A DNA stretch of 64,000 nucleotides, from positions 1-64,000 of the forward strand of contig CP021227.1 in the NCBI GenBank assembly GCA_003999685.1. Reading direction: 5' to 3'. Origin of the DNA: Taiwanofungus camphoratus (lineage: Eukaryota > Basidiomycota > Agaricomycetes > Polyporales > Taiwanofungaceae). Below the pieces are notes generated by a model. It did not search any database, had not been told where the DNA came from, and saw only the letters and a list, made by a program, of their open reading frames with translations. Both the position numbers and the translations under genes were made by a program. Positions 8,590 to 16,803 of the stretch are shown piece by piece (the stretch's first letter is position 1; every line of letters starts with the position of its first letter).

Positions 8590-11500
8590 ATGGCCAATCG
8601 CCTACCTCGTTCTGGACCCACCCGTTCGACTTCCGCCGGACCAGGTGGAGCATCACTTCGCGCCGCTATCGCACGGAATCTTGCTCCCCCCTCGTTGGCT
8701 TATGCCATGGGAGCGACGACACTTGAGACTATTGCCGATGAGTTCCGCGCCGTCCTTTCAGCTGAGACATTTGACACCGTCCTTTCAGTTGTGCCTCTCG
8801 TATATCGGGAGGTACTCCGCCCGGTTTTGGCTAGCATTGCGGAAGCAAAGGAACGCTGCGTTTCCTTGTCGAAGCAAGTGGGTGAGCTCGAGGCTCATCT
8901 TGCCAACGGTTCCCTTCCGCCCCAGTTACAAGGCATGGGGGAACCCGTTTTCCAGTCGGCGAAAGTTTGGCTGGAAACACACCCGGCGGAACCAGGGGCT
9001 CTTGCGACGAAATTTCAAACGTTTCGTCGCGAAGCACTTGCTTTAGCGATTTCGCAAAAGCGTGCTGAGCTCACGTTCTTCGAGGGCGCGCTGGACCCTA
9101 CTACTATGTTGGGGAAGGCGCGCGATGTGGTCGATTCACAATGGGCCGCGATCTCTCAGAGTTCGCGTGTTCCTAAGTGGAAAACTTCTCTTGACGGCAA
9201 CGTTGAGATTGAGGGATGGCAGAACGACCCCGTCCTCGAGTCGGAACACAAGCGATTCGTCGCTGTGCTCCCCCGTTTTTGCTTCCGTGTCGTGAACATT
9301 CGCGAATCACAGTTAGCTCATGCGGCGACTCGAGCCAGTGCGAAGAGTGCCCTCAAGGCGGTTGCAGAGGTGGAAATGAGTGACACCACTGAGAACCCTG
9401 CCGCCTTGAAAAAACTGATCGATGATGCTGTTGATCGTCGGTTGAAAGGTGAGGGCACCTCGAAGAACGTTAAACAACAGGTCAGTTTTGTATATGGTTC
9501 AATACCCAAAAACTTACCTGGCGCCGCTCTCTCTCGTATTTTAGAAGGGCAAAAGCAAGGCGCCGAATCGTTCAGCGCGCATGAGCACAGGAGGACGCCC
9601 TCCCAAAGCTCCGCAGCGCGCGGCAAAGCAGAAGCAAGCCGCTTCGTCGAAAAAAGCTTCGACGAAGAAGAACAAAGGAAAAGGGAAAGGGAGACCGAAC
9701 TAATACGGTATGTCCTTCGGTCGCGACTCAGATTCTCGCAACCCTCTACCTATCCTGACGCAATACTTGATCTACCTACACCAGTCGGGGCACGCACCCT
9801 CCTTTACTTTGCACCGGCCGCTTTAGTCGAGGCACAGAGGTTCCGGACATGGGTTCATGTTGGCGACGATGTTAGATTACCGGCGGAGATCAGTATTCAC
9901 ATTTCTTGCGGACTTAAGTACATGCTGTACGCTCCCCCCTCAGGGGAGTTGGTTCAAAACGCTTATGATGATTTTTGTGAAAGAATTCGGTGGAGAATTC
10001 ATTTCGCCTGCAAACAAAAAATTCTTGAGCGGCAAGGAATAAGTCAACCCCCTTATGATCCTGACTACGACTTGAGATTAAAGCGTGATAGCAACGCGCC
10101 TCAAGCCAGCCAATATATCGAGCTTGGTCTTAAACGCGGGCAAACATACGTCACTGAATTCATACGCACTGTCGTACCCGGTTTGAAAGCTAGAAGTCGT
10201 CCTAATCGACTTGTAGACCTGGACAAAGTTCGCCTCTGGTTGGACGAGCATAACTACCTCGTCCTCCAAACGGATAAGAACCTCGGCGCTGCTGTAGTCA
10301 CAAAGGAATGGTTCATTAACGGTTGCAATTTACTTCTGTCAAATACGGCTGATTATCAGGAAATTAATCCCGGTCAGCGACAGATGTACCTAGAAAAGGT
10401 TACTAAGCGGGTTAAGGAGTTAAGCGATTGGGTCGAAGGGGCTTTGCCTCATGATCAGACACTCCAGTTAGCCAAATACCTTCGGTCAAAATGTCCCGAA
10501 AGCGAGTTGGAAGAGCCTAAAGTTCCCATCTTCTATGGTATCCCAAAAATCCATAAGACACCAGTGAAGATGCGGCCGATTGTGCCCTGTCATTCATGCG
10601 CTCAAGGCCCCGCGGCTAAAGTAGTATCCAAGTTGTTGAAACCTATTATAGAGGCTGAGCCCTTTATTATACATGGCAGTAAAGATCTTGCTGGCAAGTT
10701 AGCAACGGTTAAAACACTAAAATATAAAAAATATTGGCTTGTGGCCGGCGACGTTGTCGCTTTCTACCCAAATGTACCGCTCAGAGAATGCGTTGGCATT
10801 GTCTCAAAACTGTATATTAGTCATCCACTGGGTAGTCAAACTACGGACCACCCCGAATTTTACAATGCCTTATTTATTCGGTGTATGCAATCAGCCAATT
10901 ACGATCTAATAGTTGACTTCAACGGTCACACATTTCTCCAAAAACGAGGGTTAGCAATGGGAGTGGCATGTTCGCCCGACCTTGCTAACCTATATGGATG
11001 CCATTTTGAAAATAAAGTCTGGCCTTCTGGGCAGGTTAGCCCACCCTTTCTTTATTATGGGCGGTACATCGATGATGTATTCGCTATCGTTGAAGCAGGT
11101 AGTGCAGCAGAGGCTCTTGAACTCTGTACCAGTCGTATTTCATACACTGGCTGTACTATAACATGGGAAGTGTCGGAATGGGCAACGCCGTTCCTTGACA
11201 TGCTTATTTATATTGACCCCGCTACCAACCGGGTGGAACATAAGCCGTATCGGAAAGCACTTAACCATCATGAAAGAATACCATGGATATCTCACCACCC
11301 GAAGGACGTTAAAAAAGGCACGTTCATTGGGGAGATGAGCCGTTTAGCTACGCTAAGTTCTAAGTTGGAACACTACTTAGATGCCCTTAAAGGGCTTGTC
11401 GATTTGTACGTCGGCCGTGGCTATCCTCCTGCTCTAGTTGTCTCCTGGCTTGATGCACATAAAGCAGTACGCTGGGCGAAACGTTTGGATATAAAACAAA

Positions 11501-12114
11501 CTTCGACCGAAAAAGCGGACGCGAATGATGGCGTACTTGTGCTTAAATCACAATTCAACCCTTCATGGGATTCTTTCGATATTCATGAATTAATGACACG
11601 TGTCACCGGATCTTGGGTGGAGTCTTTGAGTTTCTTCAAAAACTTCTTTTCGGCGAGCTGGGAAAACTCGGCCGCTCCGATTTTCGATTATTCGGCTGGG
11701 GGTTCGCGGGATGCGACCCTATCCGGCACAGTTCAGACCACGCTTGAGGAGTGGTGGGATCCCGCCCGAGTAGCCCAGCGAAAGCTGTCGCGCGAAACGG
11801 CGGCTGCCTCGGCAGCAGCAGATCGTGCCGCCGCTGAAGCCCGGCGGTCTGATCAAATCTCGACACTGGCGGCGGTTGTCCATGATAACCGCGCAGACGA
11901 GGGCTGGGTATGGACTGGGCGGTACCTAAGGAAACCCACCGGATTTATTGAGGCGAAGAAGGTCCCTGACCTTTCCCAACTCGGATTCTTAGACAAGCGC
12001 TGGCTTGTGTCGCGGAAACGGGAAACCAATTTCGCTGACCTAGCAAGTAAATGGCGCAGAAGTGTTATTAATGCCCAAAGTGCGGATGACGTACTTCTGG
12101 AAATGGATATTTAA
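8590..12114 (+). CDS. Penelope-like (Coprina-type) reverse transcriptase, element B
   Basis: This is a 1174-residue ORF from the ATG at 8590; upstream in-frame codons lack an ATG. It aligns with the element A protein from near the N-terminus to the shared VLLEMDI C-terminus. RT motifs in order are DKNLG, YGIPKIHK, GDVVAFYPNVPL, RGLAMGVACSPDLANLYG, the YIDD box at 826-829 and FLDMLIY. There is no GIY-YIG domain. A 64-nt intron-like segment lies at 9481-9544, as in element A. Conservation of protein with drift at silent sites suggests both lineages have been under selection for an active enzyme. Confidence 0.88.
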   Translation: MANRLPRSGPTRSTSAGPGGASLRAAIARNLAPPSLAYAMGATTLETIADEFRAVLSAETFDTVLSVVPLVYREVLRPVLASIAEAKERCVSLSKQVGELEAHLANGSLPPQLQGMGEPVFQSAKVWLETHPAEPGALATKFQTFRREALALAISQKRAELTFFEGALDPTTMLGKARDVVDSQWAAISQSSRVPKWKTSLDGNVEIEGWQNDPVLESEHKRFVAVLPRFCFRVVNIRESQLAHAATRASAKSALKAVAEVEMSDTTENPAALKKLIDDAVDRRLKGEGTSKNVKQQVSFVYGSIPKNLPGAALSRILEGQKQGAESFSAHEHRRTPSQSSAARGKAEASRFVEKSFDEEEQRKRERETELIRYVLRSRLRFSQPSTYPDAILDLPTPVGARTLLYFAPAALVEAQRFRTWVHVGDDVRLPAEISIHISCGLKYMLYAPPSGELVQNAYDDFCERIRWRIHFACKQKILERQGISQPPYDPDYDLRLKRDSNAPQASQYIELGLKRGQTYVTEFIRTVVPGLKARSRPNRLVDLDKVRLWLDEHNYLVLQTDKNLGAAVVTKEWFINGCNLLLSNTADYQEINPGQRQMYLEKVTKRVKELSDWVEGALPHDQTLQLAKYLRSKCPESELEEPKVPIFYGIPKIHKTPVKMRPIVPCHSCAQGPAAKVVSKLLKPIIEAEPFIIHGSKDLAGKLATVKTLKYKKYWLVAGDVVAFYPNVPLRECVGIVSKLYISHPLGSQTTDHPEFYNALFIRCMQSANYDLIVDFNGHTFLQKRGLAMGVACSPDLANLYGCHFENKVWPSGQVSPPFLYYGRYIDDVFAIVEAGSAAEALELCTSRISYTGCTITWEVSEWATPFLDMLIYIDPATNRVEHKPYRKALNHHERIPWISHHPKDVKKGTFIGEMSRLATLSSKLEHYLDALKGLVDLYVGRGYPPALVVSWLDAHKAVRWAKRLDIKQTSTEKADANDGVLVLKSQFNPSWDSFDIHELMTRVTGSWVESLSFFKNFFSASWENSAAPIFDYSAGGSRDATLSGTVQTTLEEWWDPARVAQRKLSRETAAASAAADRAAAEARRSDQISTLAAVVHDNRADEGWVWTGRYLRKPTGFIEAKKVPDLSQLGFLDKRWLVSRKRETNFADLASKWRRSVINAQSADDVLLEMDI
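9481..9544 (+). other. Candidate frame-switching intron in element B
   Basis: A GTCAGTTTTG donor follows codon 297 and a CGTATTTTAG acceptor ends at 9544. The length is 64 nt, as in element A. Splicing leads into a 52-codon basic tail that ends with TAA at 9701-9703 and gives a 349-residue protein. The tail shares MSTGGRPPK, PQR and a Gly-Lys-rich end with the tail of element A. Retention keeps the reverse transcriptase frame open. Confidence 0.6.
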
Positions 12115-12182
12115 AACTGTTAAGTCAGTTTGATTAGCATCGGTTACATCAGGTGTAACGTTATCTTAGTGTGTTAGTGTAT

Positions 12183-12303
12183 TAGGGTTGTCTGTTCAAA
12201 CCAGACCTAACCTAACCCTAACCTAACCTAACCTAACCTAACCGAACCTAACCTAACCTAACCTAACCTAACCTAACGCTAATCCTAACCTAACCTAACC
12301 TAA
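12183..12303 (+). other. 3' end of element B: hairpin plus CCTAA-rich tail
   Basis: GTCTG (12190-12194), loop TTCAAAC and CAGAC (12202-12206), preceded by TTAGGGTT, repeat the element A arrangement. A tract of mainly AACCT pentamers with a few variants follows and runs into pLTR B3. Confidence 0.6.
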
Positions 12304-13166
12304 CCGCCGGACTTTCCCAGTCCTGCGCTTAGGGTTGCCTTAAAATAGATAGGCGCCTTACGTGTCACATGATATGTTCGGCACTTAGTACGGACCGGCC
12401 TTTCACTGCGGCCCGGTGCGCGCCGTTCCCGCATGCTAGCGGAGCGCGCGTTAACTACTATGGTCCCTAGCGCCCCTCTGCTGTGTTAGTCCATGATCTG
12501 GTGATCTGTGGGTTGTAACATGCTAGAGCACGGTGCGGCAACTTGCTGGACGCGGTCCTATTGAGTATCCTTCCCCCGCCCCGCATGGCTCGGATAGGGT
12601 GCTCACGGGGATTCCCAGGTTTGTGCCATGACATGATGCTTCCTCAGTGGTCCACGCTACCCTTAGTAGACGCCCGGAAAAGCGGCCCGGTCACATGATC
12701 GGTGCGGCACCGGCTATGTTGTTCCTATCTATATCCGGCCCGGATTAACCTCCGGCCCGGAGTTCCTATCTTTTATCTCGGATCTTGAGCCTAGGCTTGA
12801 GGTCCGGATTCTAATCTTAATCAGATGACTCTGACATCTGATCAGTAATGGTGTCTAGGCGAATCTAGACAATGATGATTGCTCATCGCTGACTGATTAG
12901 GATAGGAGGGAGAGACGTGATTCGCTCCCACCTGCAACCCTTTGCCCTGGTACGGTCAAACTGACTTAGTCACCGGCCCCCGGGCCATGACTCAACCATA
13001 AGCGTGACTTTGGTTGAACTTGGTTATAAGCGACGCTAGTGCTCTGATGAGACTTAGTCGAAATTAGCCGTCCGATAGCGATATCGGGCTAATTAGTACT
13101 AGCTTCCACTAAGCCTCCTTTCCTGCCCTGCACTCGCAGCCCCAGTAGTATTGTTACATAGACCTC
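12304..13166 (+). repeat. B-type pLTR, copy B3 (3' repeat of element B)
   Basis: Nearly identical to B2 over the full length. It follows the CCTAA-rich 3' end of element B and is separated from B4 by a clean AACCT tract (about 13167-13205). Confidence 0.8.
13035..13103 (+). ncRNA. Hammerhead ribozyme in pLTR B3
   Basis: Same sequence as the B2 ribozyme: CTGATGA at 13044-13050, GAAA after stem II and predicted cleavage after 13094. Confidence 0.83.
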
Positions 13167-13205
13167 CTAACCTAACCTAACCTAACCTAACCTAACCTAA
13201 CCTAA

Positions 13206-14073
13206 CCGCCGGACTTTCCCAGTCCTGCGCTTAGGGTTGCCTTAAAATAGATAGGCGCCTTACGTGTCACATGATATGTTCGGCACTTAGTACGGACCGG
13301 CCCTTCATTGCGGCCCGGTACGCGCCGTTCCCGCATGCTAGCGGAGCGCGCGATAACTACTATGGTCCCCAGCGCCCCTCTGCTGTGTTAGTCCATGATC
13401 TGGTGATCTGTGGGTTGTAACATGCTAGAGCACGGTGCGGCAACTTGCTGGACGCGGTCCTACTGAATATCCTTCCCCCGCCCCGCATGGCTCGGACAGG
13501 GTGTTCACGGGGATTCCCAGGTTTGTGCCATGACATGATGCTTCCTCAGTGGTCCACGCTACCCTTAGTAGACGCCCGGAAAGCGGCCCGGTCACATGAT
13601 CGGCGCGGCACCGGCTATGTTGTTCCTATCTATGTTCGGCCCGGACTAACCTCCGGCCCGGACTTCCTATCTCTTATCTCGGATCTTGAGCCCAGGCTTG
13701 AGGTCCGGATTCTAATCTTAATCAGATGACTCTGACATCTGATCAGTAATGGTGTCTAGGCGGATCTAGACAATGATGATTGCTTATCGCTGACTGATTA
13801 GGATAGGAGGGAGAGACGTGATTCGCTCCCACCTGCAACCCTTTGCCCTGGTACGGTCAAACTGACTTAGTCACCGGCCCCCGGGCCATGACTCAACCAT
13901 AAGCATGACTTATGTTGAACTCGGTTATAAGCGACGCTAGTGCTCTGATGAGACTTAGTCGAAATTAGCTGCCCGCCCCCCCATAGGCGAGCTAATTAGT
14001 ACTAGCTTCCTCTAAGTCCTCTTTTCAAGCCCGTATCGCACTCGCAGCACCTGCGGCGCTGCTCGCTCCACCT
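13206..14073 (+). repeat. B-type pLTR, copy B4 (innermost unit)
   Basis: This is the most diverged B unit and the last before unique chromosomal DNA. It retains the shared blocks and a hammerhead (13936-14006) whose stem III differs in sequence from the other B copies but still pairs. An ORF spanning 13445-13729 is a by-product of this non-coding unit. Confidence 0.78.
13936..14006 (+). ncRNA. Hammerhead ribozyme in pLTR B4 (covarying stem III)
   Basis: Stem I (GCTAGTGCT / AGTACTAGC), CTGATGA, GAC/GTC stem II and GAAA are kept. Stem III now reads TTAGCT / AGCTAA with inner CGCC/GGCG in place of TTAGC/GCTAA with CCGAT/ATCGG. The helix is preserved by changes on both sides. Predicted cleavage is after 13997. 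Confidence 0.8.
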
Positions 14074-14103
14074 CCTAACCTAACTAACCTAACCTAACCT
14101 AAC
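14074..14103. repeat. Innermost TTAGG-type tract, element array / chromosome junction
   Basis: A short, slightly imperfect run of AACCT pentamers ends the array. No pLTR sequence lies beyond it. It is probably the remnant of a former chromosome terminus on which the array was built. Confidence 0.6.
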
Positions 14104-14330
14104 TCTTTGACAAATGTTGAAGACAGACAAATGCAACCCTTCAACAGAGTCGAAGGCGGATGTGAGACTGAGATGCAACCCTTTAACAGAGTTGAAGGCA
14201 GATGTGAGACTGAGATACTATATGCAACTCTTTGATGCGATGTCAAAGACGGACCAGATGCAACTCTTCAAGAAACTGTAAAATGCGGATAAGAGATGCA
14301 ACTCTTCAAATGTAATCAAAAACAGAAAAA
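14104..14330. repeat. Degenerate tandem repeat, about 40-bp unit
   Basis: Units beginning ATGCAACYCTT recur near 14133, 14173, 14221, 14266 and 14296 with decreasing similarity. The first two are nearly identical over about 40 bases. No coding sequence is evident. Confidence 0.6.
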
Positions 14331-14924
14331 CATAAGTAGATTGAGCAACATTAGAGTGACAGGACCAGTCATGTGTGAGAACTTTGAGTGGTGCTGCATG
14401 TGGTGTCTTGCACACAGAGGGAACAGTGTATCAGAATGTCAGATCGGGACTGGCTGAGTGGCTGTGACATAATTTAAAGCTATCAGAGAGTTTTGTGATG
14501 GCTTTTTGGGCTATGTCGAACGTGTCAGGTGATATCAAAGACATGACTAAGAGTTTAGGGTCAAGTGAGGGCACTCTGCAGGACCTCAAAGGACCTGGCA
14601 CCTACCATCAGAGCCTTTTGCAAGACTTTATAAGTCTTCGAAGGACTTCATATCTCTAAGAGACCCTTAGCATGCAGGAGTAAGTTTCTGAAGTGCAAGA
14701 CCCTTACCCTCTTATTGCTTCGCACAACAAAAACAAGACATACAGGCTACTCAGTATCATACAAGTAGTGCTCTCTCCTCCTACAGCTATTCACACACCC
14801 CACTCACTGATCAGCCATTTTAGAGCACTCCCTAAATACCAGAGTTACCTAGATTGTATCAGCATATTAACATGCTGGCCACAATAACATGCAGCTATTA
14901 AGTCAGGCGACAACAGCTCTTAGG
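14331..14924. other. Gene-free subtelomeric stretch
   Basis: Mixed low-complexity sequence with short ORFs on both strands but no recognisable protein. I see no gene, tRNA or clear repeat here. Confidence 0.4.
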
Positions 14925-15333
14925 CAACCTAATCTATCTAGCCAGAAATCTGACAGGTTGAGGAAGCACAAAGAGGGGTGAAACAAAAAGAGAAGGGAGA
15001 AGAGAGGGAGGGTGAGGGATAGAGGTCAGAAGGAGATGAGGACAATGGCAGTAAAAATGCAACAATGAGCAACCTAACCTATCTAGCCAGCAACCTGACA
15101 GGTTGAGAGCACGTGCAGGAGAGGAGGATGAGTACAGTAAAAGTGAGGATACAATGACAATGACAAGGATGAGCAATCCAACCTATTTAGCCAGCAACCT
15201 GACAGGTTGAGAGAGCGTGCAGAGGAGAAGAGAAAACAGAGAAAGGAGATCAGTGATGATGGAGAGAAGATGCGATGACGATGATGACGATGGACAACTC
15301 AACCTATCTAGCTGGCAACCTGACAGGTTGAGG
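14925..15333. repeat. Interspersed 39-bp repeat with hairpin ends and purine-rich spacers
   Basis: Four copies lie at 14925-14963, 15070-15108, 15174-15212 and 15295-15333. Each begins CAACCT or a close variant and ends ACAGGTTGAG, so CAACCT and AGGTTG can pair. The spacers are strongly purine rich on the plus strand. Short ORFs on both strands across this region come from these repeats. Confidence 0.65.
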
Positions 15334-15860
15334 GAGCGTGTGGGGGAGGAGAAGAAGAAAACAGAGAGGGGGGAAGGAGATGGGGAGAGAGGAGAGGGTG
15401 GTGTCATGGGGCCAGAAGGGGGGGTGCCGGGGGGCCTGGTTTTCCATGGGCCCCACCGTGGAAGGAAGCCTATAGGTAGGCTCTCTGCTGGTCACGCGCT
15501 ATAAGGCTTTTTACTGGACGTGCACCTTCAGTCTCTCAACTGGACGTACATCATCACATCATCTACAGTGCACGCGCTCTCAGACCATTGACTGGACGCA
15601 TGCCATTAGCAAACAGCCTCACCATGCACACAACCACATCAGCATCCCATTCAATCATGCACTTCCAGTAACAAGCCTCAAGGCACACAACATCTTACCT
15701 TTTCACCTGTTCTCTCAATATCATATCTCATTTCTCTCATCTCCTAATATTTACATATCTTGTTGTTGTTGTTGTCATTGGTTACTAGTACTATACTTCA
15801 ATCACTGCTTACTCATCATATTACACTCATTGAAATAGAAATTATATACATACACACAAC

Positions 15861-16099
15861 ATCACCCATTTTTGTGCGCTGTATTTATCATATTTACTGT
15901 GCACAATATTCACCATTATCCTTAAATGAACCCTGCTCAAACTCTAACTGAATTATGCAAATCCCTATATAATACTTGTCATATCACCAGTTTTTGTGTG
16001 TCATATTTATCATACTCACATGCAATATTCACCATTATCCTCAAATAAACCCAGCTTAAACTCTAACTAAATTATGCAAATCTCTATATAATGCAAGAA
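15861..16099. repeat. Two-copy tandem duplication, about 120-bp unit
   Basis: The block near 15861-15978 recurs at about 15983-16099 with roughly 15 differences. Both copies contain AATATTCACCATTATCC and ATTATGCAAAT motifs. AT-rich, with no coding sign. Confidence 0.65.
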
Positions 16100-16536
16100 T
16101 GAGTTCACAATATCAGAAAAACCAAAAATCCACTGATGGGCTGATGTCAGTGATTTCAGAGGTCTCAGAAGCCTTCAGTAACTAACTGTCAGAAGTGATC
16201 AGTTGGTCAGCTGTTAGAATCTGAAAATTTTGAGAATTTCCAATGCTCAGATTTCTCAGAGCATCTCACATTGCACAACTTCCTGGGCACATATCATAGT
16301 AGAACTGATACCAAATGTTTCAATAGTATATTAAATATATTTTTACAGAAGCACTAAGAGAAATATTGAGATGTGCTCATGTGGGAGCCAAAAGAGTATA
16401 TTTCGGTCAGAGGCTTCAGACAGGTGATCAGCAATTTCCACTCTTCCTGATGAATGGTTGTGCACAACAATGTCAACGGAAGGAGTGCAAGAGACAGATA
16501 TGCACTGGCAAGTGTATCTTTGCTCAGCCGGACGCT
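16100..16536. other. Gene-free stretch
   Basis: AT-rich and unremarkable sequence upstream of the Chs4-like gene. No supported gene or repeat seen. Confidence 0.4.
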
Positions 16537-16574
16537 AGGGCCGGCCTCTCACATGCGAGGGTTCGGCCGGCCCT
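16537..16574. other. Perfect 10-bp inverted repeat (AGGGCCGGCC / GGCCGGCCCT)
   Basis: The arms are 16537-16546 and 16565-16574 with an 18-base loop. It lies about 100 bases upstream of the TATA box of the next gene. It could be a protein-binding palindrome or a chance GC-rich hairpin. Confidence 0.45.
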
Positions 16575-16676
16575 GGCACAAATGTAGTTGACCGCGCAAC
16601 TCGTTTCAAACAGCTATAATGGAAACCCTAACCTGTAGGTAGGGGGCTATGGACGTCGCGTCCTAGCCGAAGTATG

Positions 16677-16686
16677 TATATAAAAG
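16677..16686 (+). promoter_or_regulatory. TATA box of the Chs4-like gene
   Basis: TATATAAAAG lies 118 bases before the chosen start codon, in front of an otherwise GC-mixed leader. Position and sequence fit a core promoter element. Confidence 0.55.
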
Positions 16687-16803
16687 CCCTTGCGGGCTCT
16701 GACGACTCAGCTAAAAAACCTGACTGTGTCTGCAAACAGACCACTTCTCACTTTAGCATCTGTACATCTGTCTTATTTTGGCCTGTCTGGCTTTGATTTC
16801 CAT

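Larger units (their letters stand above)
7533..13166 (+). mobile_element. Coprina-like endonuclease-lacking Penelope-like element, subfamily B
   Basis: The layout is the same as in element A: pLTR B2, leader, one ORF with Penelope-type reverse transcriptase and no endonuclease, a 3' hairpin with CCTAA repeats, then pLTR B3. The protein is close to that of element A over its whole length, but third-codon changes are frequent, so the two are separate lineages that have both kept an open frame. It lies centromere-proximal to element A and should be older if growth is by terminal addition. The near-identical flanking repeats show it was still a fairly recent insertion. Confidence 0.85.

Noticed and set aside
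14104-15333. Possible CRISPR-like array
   Set aside because: Repeat spacing is irregular, spacers are low-complexity, and the host is eukaryotic.
14693-15951. Several 60-95 codon ORFs in the subtelomere
   Set aside because: They arise from low-complexity, purine- or pyrimidine-biased repeats.
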